DNA of 64,000 bases from Nitzschia sp. DOCU1. Taxonomy: Eukaryota; Bacillariophyta; Bacillariophyceae; Bacillariales; Bacillariaceae. Made by a program: the position numbers and the translations under genes. This document shows, in pieces, positions 42,651 to 53,300 of the stretch. The stretch is from assembly GCA_951394045.1 (NCBI GenBank), contig OX595986.1, forward strand, positions 4,555,534-4,619,533, given 5' to 3'. Each line of letters opens with the position of its first letter. Position 1 is the first letter of the stretch. The notes under the pieces were generated by a model. It searched no databases. It saw nothing but the letters and a program-made list of their open reading frames with translations, and was not told where the DNA came from.

Positions 42651-44717
42651 ATGGTCCCCTGGTCATCCCATCCAACGAAACAAATAGCAGAAGCAGGGAT
42701 GGATCCTTGTCGTTTCTCTGTTGTCGTTGGGTCGTCGTCGTCGTCGTCCTCGCCATCAATCTCCTTGAATGGTCCCGACTCTCCGCCGGTACTCTACAAT
42801 CCTTCACAACAGCAACAAGATTATTACGATCAAGACGAAGATGAACGTTGTCGATCTTGTCATGTCATGGCAATGTATACTGACTGGCCTCAAGGAGATC
42901 GTGTCTGTACGAATTGTGGAGTCGTGGCCGAAGGACACGTGCGCGATACACGGCCGGAATGGAAGGATTTTAATGACGCGGATGATTTAGCCAAGGGATT
43001 GGCGTCGGGAGCACGTAGTGGACTTGTGGCTGTCGACGAATCCAAATATCTGGGTGGTCTTCAACCAACCACATTGAGCAAACATGCCTTCGGAGGAGAA
43101 ACTAATACTAATGGAGGTTACGGCATGACGAGAATCCGGAAACGACTCAAGTCAACCAACAAGCGTTTGGATCAAATGATGGAAAAGATTCACACGCAAG
43201 CCTTGAAGGATGCTAAATTGGATCGAACAATTCGATTGAAACGAAGAAGAGAGGGACAAGACGATGGAGACTCATTGTCTTCTTCTGTAAGACCCGAACT
43301 GGAACATTTAGTCTTGCAGGAAGAAGAGGACGCCCATCGATTGCACGCGGCATTGTACGCCGAAAAATGGTCGTTGGATCGAGCCTTGTCATTATACGGT
43401 CAAGCACACGAGCAGCGGCATGTGTCCGATGAAGAACGAGAAGACTTGTTGGACAAATTGGATAGTACACTCCGCAAAGCGTCCGAAGATTTGTATACAG
43501 CCTACTCCATGATTACCAAGGCGTCCCGAGAATTGGAGTTGCCGGAACGGGTCCAGACCGAAGTGGCTCATCGGCTGGTACGATTTGTCACTCGAAAAGA
43601 TGGAATACGGATTCCGGGTGTAGCCAGTCGATTGAGCCAAGAATCTACTGCTTCGGTCACGCAGCGAAAGGAAGCTGCCAGGCAACTTAAAGAATATAAT
43701 CTTCGAAAGCAAGCGGCAGCTCTGGGGGCAGCGCTCTTGTTCTTGACGTCGAGATCGTTGGGATGGACGAGAAGTATTGCGGAAATATGCTCTTCGTTTG
43801 CCAAACATGACGATTACAGTCATGTCAAAGGACAAGCCTTGATTAAAGCCAAACACGTTTCCAAGGCCATGAAAGATATTCAGCAATGCTTTCCCGAATA
43901 TGCCAAACACACATCACTCACGGGTATTGCCGCCGCAGCTTCAGGTGCTGTCAGAGATACCGTAGCAACAGCCAACTTTGCAGAACATTCTCTTCGAAAA
44001 CTACAACTTCCACCAGTGGCGGAAGCGTCGATTCGAACATTGTTGATTCATTTGAGGGACGAACAGTTGAATGCGGGACGGCACGCGGGTACCAAATTGC
44101 CCACACTCTGTGCCAGTATCGCGTTTCTAGTTTGCATGGCCGGATCTGCCATGCAGCGCTTGGCACAACAGCACCAGCTGTCGTTACAAACCAAGGGAAC
44201 ATCTTCCGTTCGTGCCACTGAGATAAAACCCAGAATGGAACATGTGGCTCCCGTGAAGAAAGAAGAGGACGAGTCCAACAATAACAGCAGTAGCGACGAC
44301 GACGACGATGATGATATTCTGGGTATTAGAAGCAATGCCAAGAAACGGCGACTCAAGACGGATGAAGATGACGAGGCCTTTGATGTGTTCACCCATGCTG
44401 CTATTGTAGCCGATCCTACCGAGAAACAGGAATACGAACTCCGGAGAATGTGGGACGCTTGGGCGGAACAAATGTCATGGTCACGGTCTGTGGTGGAATT
44501 GGAACAATCGTGTGGAGTCTCTCGTACGGCAATTCAGGATTTCTACAAGAACGAAATATATCCGCGACGGAACGAATTATTGCAGTTGCTATCGGATGCT
44601 GTCCAAAGTCCAGATTCAACAACTACAAGAGATCCTCAGTCCTTACAAGAAGCGCCTTTGGCACCCATACTACTGGCTCATATCGCTACAGCTGCCGCTG
44701 TCATGAATGCGCGATGA
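42651..44717 (+). CDS. TFIIB-like general transcription factor
   Basis: Single exon, 688 residues, ATG at 42651. A zinc ribbon lies at about 68-92 (CRSC...CTNCG followed by VVAEGHV). The B-reader/linker region follows with RPEWKDF, matching the S-E-W-R-x-F of TFIIB. Two cyclin-like repeats can be placed at about 265-380 and 440-515; the second has ASIRTLLIHL and KLPTLCASIAFL. This order is that of TFIIB and Brf1, which bridge TBP-DNA and RNA polymerase. The protein is about twice the length of TFIIB: the extra length comes from a charged insert at 160-265, an acidic Asp run near 560 and a C-terminal helical domain ending in YPRRNELLQLL. The lack of a Brf-homology block favours a TFIIB rather than a Brf1 role, but this is not certain. 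Confidence 0.8.
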   Translation: MVPWSSHPTKQIAEAGMDPCRFSVVVGSSSSSSSPSISLNGPDSPPVLYNPSQQQQDYYDQDEDERCRSCHVMAMYTDWPQGDRVCTNCGVVAEGHVRDTRPEWKDFNDADDLAKGLASGARSGLVAVDESKYLGGLQPTTLSKHAFGGETNTNGGYGMTRIRKRLKSTNKRLDQMMEKIHTQALKDAKLDRTIRLKRRREGQDDGDSLSSSVRPELEHLVLQEEEDAHRLHAALYAEKWSLDRALSLYGQAHEQRHVSDEEREDLLDKLDSTLRKASEDLYTAYSMITKASRELELPERVQTEVAHRLVRFVTRKDGIRIPGVASRLSQESTASVTQRKEAARQLKEYNLRKQAAALGAALLFLTSRSLGWTRSIAEICSSFAKHDDYSHVKGQALIKAKHVSKAMKDIQQCFPEYAKHTSLTGIAAAASGAVRDTVATANFAEHSLRKLQLPPVAEASIRTLLIHLRDEQLNAGRHAGTKLPTLCASIAFLVCMAGSAMQRLAQQHQLSLQTKGTSSVRATEIKPRMEHVAPVKKEEDESNNNSSSDDDDDDDILGIRSNAKKRRLKTDEDDEAFDVFTHAAIVADPTEKQEYELRRMWDAWAEQMSWSRSVVELEQSCGVSRTAIQDFYKNEIYPRRNELLQLLSDAVQSPDSTTTRDPQSLQEAPLAPILLAHIATAAAVMNAR

Positions 44718-45910
44718 TCACGTCATTGTCATTGGATGAATGCATCCAATGATTCTGCCGTTCCAGGAAGCGCCCCTCAAGTAACAGTACGCATAGGCAT
44801 CGGGCTGCTCTGGCGGGCCCAATTGTCCCTACTAGAAATCGTCCCGAAGCGATGGAGCAGAAAGGCCGCGGTAGAACAAAAGCGGACGGTCTTTGTCCTG
44901 GTTACGATGAGTATTAGACGCCTCTCAAGCTAGCTAGATTATCTTGGCCGATTAACTGCTTCTTTCCCAACGGTGATTAAATCAAGGACCCTCTAGAGTA
45001 GTATCGTAGACATCTCGATTATTAGCCACCAGCATAGTAGTAAGGACCAGGACAAGAGGCTAGGTATTGTGATAGGTACAGATAACACCTTTTCTCCTTC
45101 GTCGTCTGGCACGCGTGGTGGAACCATGCGACACAAGACGCAGCAGAAGAAGGGAAAGAGGGAAAAGGGTTTCCCGCGTTCGTTCTCCTTATGAAGAGAG
45201 GGCATAGTAATTCTTTCGATCGCCAGATGGTCCATGCGCCTTTCAGAGTCCTTCCAAGACGATTTCAGGGAGAATTGCACGTTCGAACCGAACCCCCTCT
45301 AAAAGAAACACGCTTCGGCCGGTAGCACGTAGAAAACATCATGAAAGGTGGCAGGTTTCTCGTTGGATCGAGTACTCCAAAATACGTGTCAGCGACATTT
45401 CGCAGCTTTTGGCGCTCGCTCGCTGCCTACGTAGCGCAGTCATCGCCGCATCTGGGTAATCTGGCGGCTGCTCTCGCTAAAAAGGATATTGCGTGTGTTG
45501 TATGACAACATGCCTCCCCCCATCGCTCGTCGATCAGCCCACCAGTTAGCGCAGCATCGCCTGTTCCTGAAGGGGATTGACAGAAAAGTCATTTCAACAA
45601 CATCCCTCCTCCTCCGTGTTATATTTCACTTTCTTCGAGCATTTCTCTTACATGCCTTGACCGTCCATGAGTTTTTTAGATCAGCGGTGTCCCAATCGAT
45701 GGAATCCTCTCCCTCCTTTTATTGCGAATGCGTAGATCGAGTGATTGATTGAGTTGAGCCTCTTGGTTGATGCCTCATTGCATAACTTGCAGCGATTAAT
45801 TGTCCGTACAGCCGATCGGAGTCCCTTCTCAACTACGTGACAACATCCTTACATTCCTGACTGCTCAGAAGTTTTTAGTGATGCCTCTTTTTGATTGTGC
45901 TAACCTGGAA
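44718..45910. other. gene-poor region
   Basis: The start is the 3' flank of the TFIIB-like gene. No reading frame resembles a protein. The last 120 bp, from about 45815, look like a weak, truncated first copy of the tandem repeat that follows (CAGAAG.TTTTTAG). Confidence 0.4.
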
Positions 45911-46410
45911 AACCTTCCGCGTGTGGTTTTAAGTCCACTCCTAACCCGTGTCCGTACCGCAGAGGCCCACAGTCGTATCTCTTGACAACTCTGACATTTT
46001 TACCATTCAGAAGCTTTTTAGGGCCCTTTTGTTGATTTTTGTCTTGAAAACCTTCCGCGTGTGGTTTTAAGTCCACTCCTAACCTGTGTCCGTACCTCAG
46101 AGGCCCCACAGTCGTATCTCTTGACAACCCTGACAGTTTATCATTCAATGAGTTTATTAGGTCTCGATGCGGTGGCTTTTTCTTTTTTCTCTTAAACCTT
46201 CCGCCGTGTGTTTTAAATCCACGAGCTCACCTTGTCCGTATCGCAGAGGCCCCACAGTCGTATCTCTTGACATTCTCTTACAGTCTATCATTCAATGAGT
46301 TTATTAGGTTTCCCATTTGGGGGTTTTCTTTTTTCTTTTAAACCTTCCGCCGTGTGTTTTAAATCCACGTGCTCAAAGCCTCACAACCAGTGTCCGTACC
46401 ATTTGGAGGA
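45911..46410. repeat. four-copy tandem repeat, about 138-146 bp per unit
   Basis: Units start with AACCTTCCGC at 45911, 46049, 46195 and 46341. Each runs through GTGTG.TTTTAA.TCCAC, TGTCCGTACC, CAGAGGCCC.ACAGTCGTAT, TCTCTTGACA and CATTCA..AG.TT..TTAGG. Units 1 and 2 resemble each other most, as do units 3 and 4; the fourth is cut short. The repeat is not a known tRNA or snRNA to my eye. Confidence 0.85.
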
Positions 46411-47306
46411 CCATTTTGCTTTTACTTTTCCTGACTCTTTTGGCCACGTTATCAAGTTTATTAGGAATCGGATATGGGGTTTCGGGACTCGCGTGCGTTC
46501 GATTCGAAGGAAATGGAGGGGAGCGTGAGTTCGTGAAAGCAGGGTGGTGTATTGTTATCTCAGGTGGATGGCTTGCTAACTTAGCCGGATTCCCGTTGCT
46601 TACTGTGTAACTCTGGAACCCACCAGAATCCAGCGGAAACGCAGCCTTTTGAGTCGTATTCCTAACTACTGCCCTCGCCACTTCTTGAGGCATCGCAGGT
46701 CTGGCGCCGCATCCTTGGTAAGAGGATGGCTGCTGATGCGGCGCCAGGTCGCAATTGCATTTTGGATCAAAACGCAATTGTGACCTGGCGTGGTATCAGC
46801 AGCGTCCCGGACGGGACTATCATTTCTACTAGCAAGATCGATTGAGCGGTTCGTGTGTGTGTGTGTGTGTCTGACCGCGACTGAAAGGTGTGTTGGGCTG
46901 CAAACGGCTGGAGTTCGGTGGCTTTTATCATTAGAATCAACAGGGGGTCGGGGAGAAGCCGTAGTTTGGAGTCCTAGCTTAGATGGGTTGTGGAATTCTA
47001 CTATTGTAAGATTGATTTGTGGCAGTATCAATCTATTCCCGGATATTCATTCGCCAGACGCCTCGATGGCCCAACGTACAGATATAGCATGATCATTTGT
47101 AAACCGGCGTTTCGGTGGCTCCTTGGGATGGGCAAAACGAGTACTCTACGCCGTTCTAGTCGCTTGGCACGCAAGCTTCGCAGGCCCCCAGCCCCTGGTC
47201 AGAGGTCATGGATTCAGATGGGACTTCATACAATGGAAACTGCGAGTCCGCAAGGAGCATCAAATCACCTTCACATTGTGGGAACACGCTTATAATCCAA
47301 TGGCCT
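46411..47306. other. gene-poor region with inverted repeats and a GT microsatellite
   Basis: It contains the double inverted repeat at 46701-46788 and nine GT units at 46853-46870. No protein-like frame was found. Confidence 0.5.
46701..46788. repeat. two adjoining inverted repeats
   Basis: First stem: 46701-46713 with 46735-46747, 13 perfect bp of CTGGCGCCGCATC type. Second stem: 46744-46763 with 46769-46788, 20 bp with two mismatches and a 5-nt loop. The two share the CCAG word, so the middle arm could pair either way. It could be a small foldback element or a structured RNA. Confidence 0.75.
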
Positions 47307-48117
47307 TTAAATGCAAATAGTGAGCAAGTTGTTGAGTACCGTAGTCAATCCATTGTCTGATTCGCATTCGACTCTACACATACCTAGAATATCCATCAAG
47401 TCCTTTTCTCGTCCTCGAAAAAAGTGATCTGCCCCCTTCAAGACTGCTCCTGTCGTTGATTCTTGGCGCATCGACTTGACAACCTCCATGAATGCCGTCT
47501 CCGAAGTGAAGTTATCTTCATCTCCAATGACCAGGAGCTGCGGAATATCAGGTCGTTTCCGTGCTTGTTCCAAGTGATAGTTGCCATTAAAAAGGAAAAG
47601 CCAGTGACGCACGCCGATCGGCGGGGCGATGGAGGCTACTCCAATCACTTGTGGAATGCTCGCACTAGCGCTTGCTGCAATGATGCTGCCATACGAATAC
47701 CCCACCAGGAGCAATCGGATCGGAGCCGTACTTTGACGGCGACCGTGAAAGTTTCCTTTTAACAAAAATTCAGCAGCCTCTTTCACTTGCTCCACTGCAA
47801 GAAGTCAAACATGATGACGCCGAGTGAGAAATTCCGACTCGATGGCAATGCTAGCAAAGATACCTTCCAAATGACAGTCCCCTACCTTGTCTGTGTCCTC
47901 GCCCGATTTGAGAACCACAAAAGTCGAATCGTAACGTTGTTACCTTGAGTCTCTGGAACCAGAATACAACGCCAAGTACAACATTGTTATTCATATTTCC
48001 ACCCAGAGGCCCCCAAGGATGAGTGACAATGACGGCAAGGGGCGAATGGAAGTCGGCAAGTTGCGCCTTTGCACCACTTTCCGGCAGAGTGACGGGCTTT
48101 TCATCTCGCGAAGGCAT
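47307..48117 (-). CDS. alpha/beta hydrolase
   Basis: Two exons, 48117-47886 and 47794-47307, with a 91-bp intron, give 239 residues. THPWGPLGGNMNNNVV near residue 33 and TTLRFDFCGSQIGRG near 60 match the oxyanion and early-strand region of a family of small alpha/beta hydrolases (YqiA/CAZ-like). The nucleophile elbow is GYSYGS, and ADHFF near the end supplies the His; the acid is probably in GDEDNFTS. The catalytic triad is therefore complete. The last 25 residues after DILG look unlike the family and could be intron read-through, but no clean alternative splice was found. Substrate unknown. Divergent from the sulfotransferase gene. Confidence 0.75.
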
Positions 48118-48542
48118 TGCAGATATTTACACCTTGACAGTCTCAGACATCAATCGAAAGCCTTATTGCAATAAACCTCTAAGAGTTGAAGAGTAACGAT
48201 AGCATTCGGGGCTTCGTTTTAGTGATGGTGGTGTGCCGCTATCATCGCTGTCCCATCGCCGACAGAACGAAAACGAAGGGAAAGAAGGCTCACGAGAGGT
48301 GGGGCCAGCGCGCTCGAACGGATAGTACGTGAACGATGGTCGAATGGGTCGCACTAATTTTGATCAGATGGGTCGTTTTCAAATGACCCGAAATCTCGAG
48401 AACTTGCATCCACACACAAGAAGGAAAAGACTCAAGCTCGTTTTGTTACTACAGTCGTTCAACATGTCTGGATGGTTGCTCCAAGATCGATCAGACTGAT
48501 ACTGAATGTTCAATAAAAGCATTTGGCATCGGCAACTGGGAA
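48118..48542. promoter_or_regulatory. divergent promoter, hydrolase / sulfotransferase
   Basis: 425 bp between divergent start codons. No specific element was recognised. Confidence 0.4.
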
Positions 48543-49970
48543 ATGCCACAGGATGCTGTCAGTTGGATCACCCCGCGGCGTCTCTATCTTGTTTTCGTTG
48601 TGAGTGTCATCATCGCGGCATGTTCCGTTGGCCAGTCCATGATGGGACGATTGTCAGTGCAACTTTTTGGGAATGATCAAGGGGGTTCGGCTTCACTGCT
48701 GGAACCAATAATCTTGAATCGACAGCACAATCATACTGCAACGAACATCACGGGGGACTCGTTGCACCAGTTGCCAGAATCAACGCCCGTAGTACCAAGC
48801 TGGGCCACTCTGGCCGAGCCCCATCTGAACGAGACAAGATTACTGCAAACGGGGCACTTTGACCGCATCGCTGCATCCTTAGCACGAGCATATCCTGACC
48901 ACAATTCGCCCGAAATCTGTACCTTGAGACGCCTGGAACGTGCCCCCAAAAATTCGACCTATGCATACTTACAACCGGTGGAAGGCTTGTTTTATAACAA
49001 GGTTCCAAAAGCAGCTTCGAGTACATTGGCAGGAATCAATTTGAGAATCGCCTTGCATTGGGGGCATCGTTTACATGCTGCTGGCTTACCGGGAAACACA
49101 ACTCTTGGCTGGGATACTGCCTGCACACGCAAGCAAGCTCATGTGATTGGGGCAGGACAGTACTATGGCAATCGAGCACCACAACAAAGCTTCTTGTGGG
49201 GATCTATTCGAGATCCAGCGGCACGAGCCCTAAGTCGAATTTATTTTTATCATATTTCTCAAGCGGGACTTCCTGATATTGATAGAATGATTCTCAAGCT
49301 TTTGCAAAAGGCTTTCAATCCACAGAGTGGGACGGTCACCAAGGGCAAGGGGGGGTTCCAACTTTGCTATTTGACCTTGGAACCGGAACTAGAGGATTGG
49401 TTTTTCTACAGACGACGATTCCCCACTATCGTAGAGCGAATCGATGTGCTCCAAGAACGAGTTCGCAATGTCATACAACAATACGATTTTCTGGCTGTAA
49501 CGGAACGTATGGACGAATCGATTGTGGCATTGCAGCTCATTCTCGGCCTTCGTATGGGCGATGTGCTATCGGCGTCTTCGGCCAAGACCGGGGGGGGCTT
49601 TTACTTCCAGGCCAAGCCGGATCGGTGCATTCCGATCCAAAAGACGAAGCGTTCTCCAGCGGTCAACGAATACTTGGAATCGGATGAATGGCAGGCGATT
49701 ACGGCAGGTGACTATCTCTTGTATGCTGCCGCGAATCAAAGCCTTGACTTGACCATTCATCGTTTGGGTAGGAAGCGCTTCGATCGAGCATTACAGATGT
49801 ATCGAGACGCGCAACGTATCATTGGGGAAGAGTGTGCTTCGGAAACCTATCTGCCTTGTTCCGACAACGGCACGGTTCAAATCGCACTTTCTGCCTCCAA
49901 TTGCTACAGTAATGACGAGGGATGCGGTTATGCTTGCATTGATCGGCTTGTCCAAGAGAGAGGGTGGTGA
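48543..49970 (+). CDS. Golgi-type sulfotransferase-like membrane protein
   Basis: Single exon, 475 residues, ATG at 48543. One membrane span at about 14-33 after a short tail makes it a type II protein. NKVPKAASSTLAG near residue 150 is the 5'-phosphosulfate-binding loop of carbohydrate sulfotransferases (K-V-x-K-x-x-S-T). WGSIRDPAARALSRIYFY near 220 is the 3'-phosphate-binding motif (R-D-P-x-x-R-x-x-S). It would therefore move sulfate from PAPS to a glycan in the Golgi. Eight cysteines in the second half, several near the end (CASETYLPC, CYSNDEGCGYAC), suggest a disulfide-stabilised luminal C-terminus. Sulfated polysaccharides are common in diatom walls and mucilage, which fits, but the acceptor is not known. 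Confidence 0.8.
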   Translation: MPQDAVSWITPRRLYLVFVVSVIIAACSVGQSMMGRLSVQLFGNDQGGSASLLEPIILNRQHNHTATNITGDSLHQLPESTPVVPSWATLAEPHLNETRLLQTGHFDRIAASLARAYPDHNSPEICTLRRLERAPKNSTYAYLQPVEGLFYNKVPKAASSTLAGINLRIALHWGHRLHAAGLPGNTTLGWDTACTRKQAHVIGAGQYYGNRAPQQSFLWGSIRDPAARALSRIYFYHISQAGLPDIDRMILKLLQKAFNPQSGTVTKGKGGFQLCYLTLEPELEDWFFYRRRFPTIVERIDVLQERVRNVIQQYDFLAVTERMDESIVALQLILGLRMGDVLSASSAKTGGGFYFQAKPDRCIPIQKTKRSPAVNEYLESDEWQAITAGDYLLYAAANQSLDLTIHRLGRKRFDRALQMYRDAQRIIGEECASETYLPCSDNGTVQIALSASNCYSNDEGCGYACIDRLVQERGW

Positions 49971-50355
49971 CATAATTGCACGGAAAGCGGCACAGCTTAA
50001 AAGTAAAGCTTAGATAAACGTTTTGCAAAAATCGGTAAGGATCTCACAAGTGATGTAGTCGTTGCTCGTAATCAATGTATGGCGAATAGCTCAAAGGTAC
50101 ATTTAGAAAACCCCTACCACGAACCATACGCGCTTTAAAAAGCTGAAAGGGTCCAATATTACAATTCTAGAGTTCCTCGCTCGCCTGCTTTCAGAAATGG
50201 GGCTCGATGAACGTGCTTGTTCGAGTAATGAATTAATGAGCTATGTATTTTAGAGTGTTAAATAGAGTTTTTTCCTCGATTTCGATTCATCTCCAAAAGC
50301 GTACTCTTCAATAGACTTCATAGTCTGAGTCAGTCGTATTTGAGTCTGGTTATAC
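49971..50355. other. short region between convergent genes
   Basis: 3' flanks of the sulfotransferase and receptor genes. It includes the word CAGACTTGTGATTCCCGGAAGGATCCT at 50358, which recurs in altered form near 54888 (CAAACTTTTGAGTCCCGGAAGGATCCT), so the two flanks of the receptor gene share a short repeat. Confidence 0.45.
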
Positions 50356-53300
50356 TCAGACTTGTGATTCCCGGAAGGATCCTGAAACCTCATCGGCACG
50401 TTTTTGGACGTCGTTGAAATTGAATCTTTTCGAACGCATAGCATTAATTAAGGACGATCGCCGCCGTCCTACTTCTCGAGTCATCGCCTCTCGCTTTCTT
50501 TTCACTGAAACTTTGAACTTGATGTTACCGATATACTTGCCGTCCTTCACCAAGCGCTCTTCAATTGACAATGTACGTTCTTCCATTTCTCCATTGACGG
50601 TGGGGACCATGTTCATCGCTGAGCCTAGCAAGTCTTTCACGTTCAGCACGACCGTGCCCAGAAAATCGTGGCGTCCAAGAACCTTCTCGTAGTTCATCAC
50701 TGCTACAAAGATCATGCCGTCTTCAAACAAAAAAGTCTGCTTCAACCCCAGCGTGATACTCTCGCCCTTCCAATATGGATTCATAGTCTTCGGGATGTAG
50801 TCAGTACGCGGCCAACTCTTTCCTTTCCACAACTCCCGTAGAAAATCCCAGGCGTCCTTATTTTCAGCGTACAAAGGTGCTCCATCCCAAAGAAGCATAA
50901 CGTACGGATCAGCCTTGCCGTGAGTGCTGATATTGATTGCAGGCAAATCGGAGCACCGAATCTTGTGAAACTCAAAAGTAGTATCCGAATCGACGCGCAG
51001 CGTGTCCAAATCTTGATTGGGCATGACACAAAAGGCACCGCGGATGGGCTTGTGGTCCGATGTTATGAAGTCGGGGCAGGCTTCATAGGAGAGGGCCTTC
51101 AAGTGGTCCTTCAGTCCAGGAGACGACCGAAACAGGATTCGGTCCGTCCAGCTAGGAATACGTTGGCCCTTGTAGTTGATACCAGGTTCTCGCTCCACCT
51201 TGAACGTCGGTTGGAAAGGACACATCAGGGTTTGAAAGCCGGCAAGGAAATCTTCATTCTTCAGTCCCTGCTGCAACTCGTCCAACGAGTAGAGAGTCGA
51301 CAATGCGCCTGACTCAATAAGGGCCTTGGCCGAGGCCACGTTCTCTTCATGAGAATGCTTGTTTTCGAAACGAGTTCGAAAGTTCAAGTCGCCCAGGAAG
51401 AAAGTATGATGACTCGAGGTTCCTACGTCAAACTTCGAAGATAACTCGTACGTCTTGGCTTCTCGAAGGATGGATCGAATATTGTCGCAACGAGCCTTGT
51501 AGTACGAGTCGCCTTCATGGGCCGCCAAGTGTGCCGTCACAAACGAAATGCGCGTCTTCTTGAAATAAACTGTGGCGACGATTCCCCCCTTGTTGGCCAA
51601 CATGTTACCAATACCCGTATTGGCCCCACTGATCTTGACATCGATTACATTCTTGGCGACATGTCGCGTGGCCCACAAATGAAGTCTCATCTGGCCTCGC
51701 CGCTCGTCACAAATTTGAAAGTAGTTGTCTCCCAATACATTTTGCACCATTTCTCGTAGTTGTGCAGTATTGGCCTCTTCCAACGCATTCAGTACTTCTT
51801 CCTCGGTAATCTCCGCGCTCTTGGTCGACGACGCTCGAAGATTGGATTCACTCCATGTGGCCTCTTGCATTCCGATCGCGATCAATCCAAACGTTTGGAA
51901 GAAATCCAGATTGGGAGGACTCATGTCTTCTTCCAATGGCTGGAGATAGTCACAGTTGCCGCCGGGAGGAATCCAGGCTTCCAATGATTCAGGCGTCGGT
52001 GCCTTGTTCCCCAAGTTGGCCGAGCACACCAAAATTGGAAGCGCCTTCGGTAGGAATCGGACAGAACCCAAATTTTGTACATCTTCAGTCTCGGCAATAG
52101 ACGATGCTCTTGCCACCGTCGATGAAAGCATTCCTGGTTTGTAGGCGTTAGGGGCTTGACGCGCAGCAAGCACCTTCGGGACCACGTAGATACACATTGC
52201 CGCCAAGCTATCCAAGCTGAAAACGAGACTCATCATCGTTTGGGTGACGCTGGAAGGGAAAGTCTCTTGAATATAGAAGATTGCCGTCACCCCACGCAAG
52301 CAAACGAACAAGGAGTGGGAGTAGACCATAACAGCCAAACTCTTAGATTCGTTCAACTGCGCCATGACGGCTCGACCCTGAAAGGCCAAAAATGCAGCAA
52401 GAATCAAAAGAATCGCTTGCCAGGCAAAGGTGAACAGCCGCCAAGCCTCGCTGTTTGAAGCGCATCTGAAATCGTATTCCACAACGGCGCCATCTTCTCC
52501 CGATGTCTCAAGTGACCGACTCTCTTTTGGCTCAGAAGGATCTATAATTGTCCAAGCAGTCATAAACGCCACAACGAATGCAACGATCACGACTACCTTC
52601 AGTATCATGGCCCGTCGTTTAACTTGAATCCGTTTCTGGTTTTTGGCGTAGGATCGAACCAACTGGTTGATCTTTGACGTCTTGACTAGAACGGGCACCA
52701 GCTCGATGGTGTATCCCAACATCAACAGCCACACAGAAGCCATACAGAAGGTGTCTTGAGGTTCCATGGTAGTCAACACAGCCCCGGCGCATATCAGTAA
52801 GAAGCCCATCAAAATGAATTCGAGGAATACCGGCTGCGCAAATACCATAGCTTTGGTATTGCGATGTCTGTAGACAGCGAAGAGAAGCCAAATAGCAATA
52901 CCGCCCACAACATAAGCCACAATTCGGGCCGTGAGCAAGTACCACGCCTTGAAATCACTGCGAGACTTTAAATCTCGGGGATACCCTTTCGGGATTGCGC
53001 TCTTTAGAGACCCGAGATTCGCTTGCACCCATCCACAAACGGCAGCTCGGGCGTCATTCCCCATCGGATCCACATTGGTAGCTTTCCAGGCCCGAATAAT
53101 CGCATTCATTTCTAAGGTAGTTATCTGAATGTTCTTGATGAACTCATATGCCGGCGATTGATCCACGTCCGGCAACGTAGAGGTATGCTCTGGCACGGCG
53201 TGGGCAATCAAGCGTTGCAACGCTTGGGTATCAAGCGCACAAGACGCGATACTGCTATTGCCTCGTCTCACATCATACGATGGATCGCAACGGGCGGCCG

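Noticed and set aside
46853..46870. GT microsatellite as a regulatory element
   Set aside because: A simple dinucleotide run with no gene close by; nothing supports a function.
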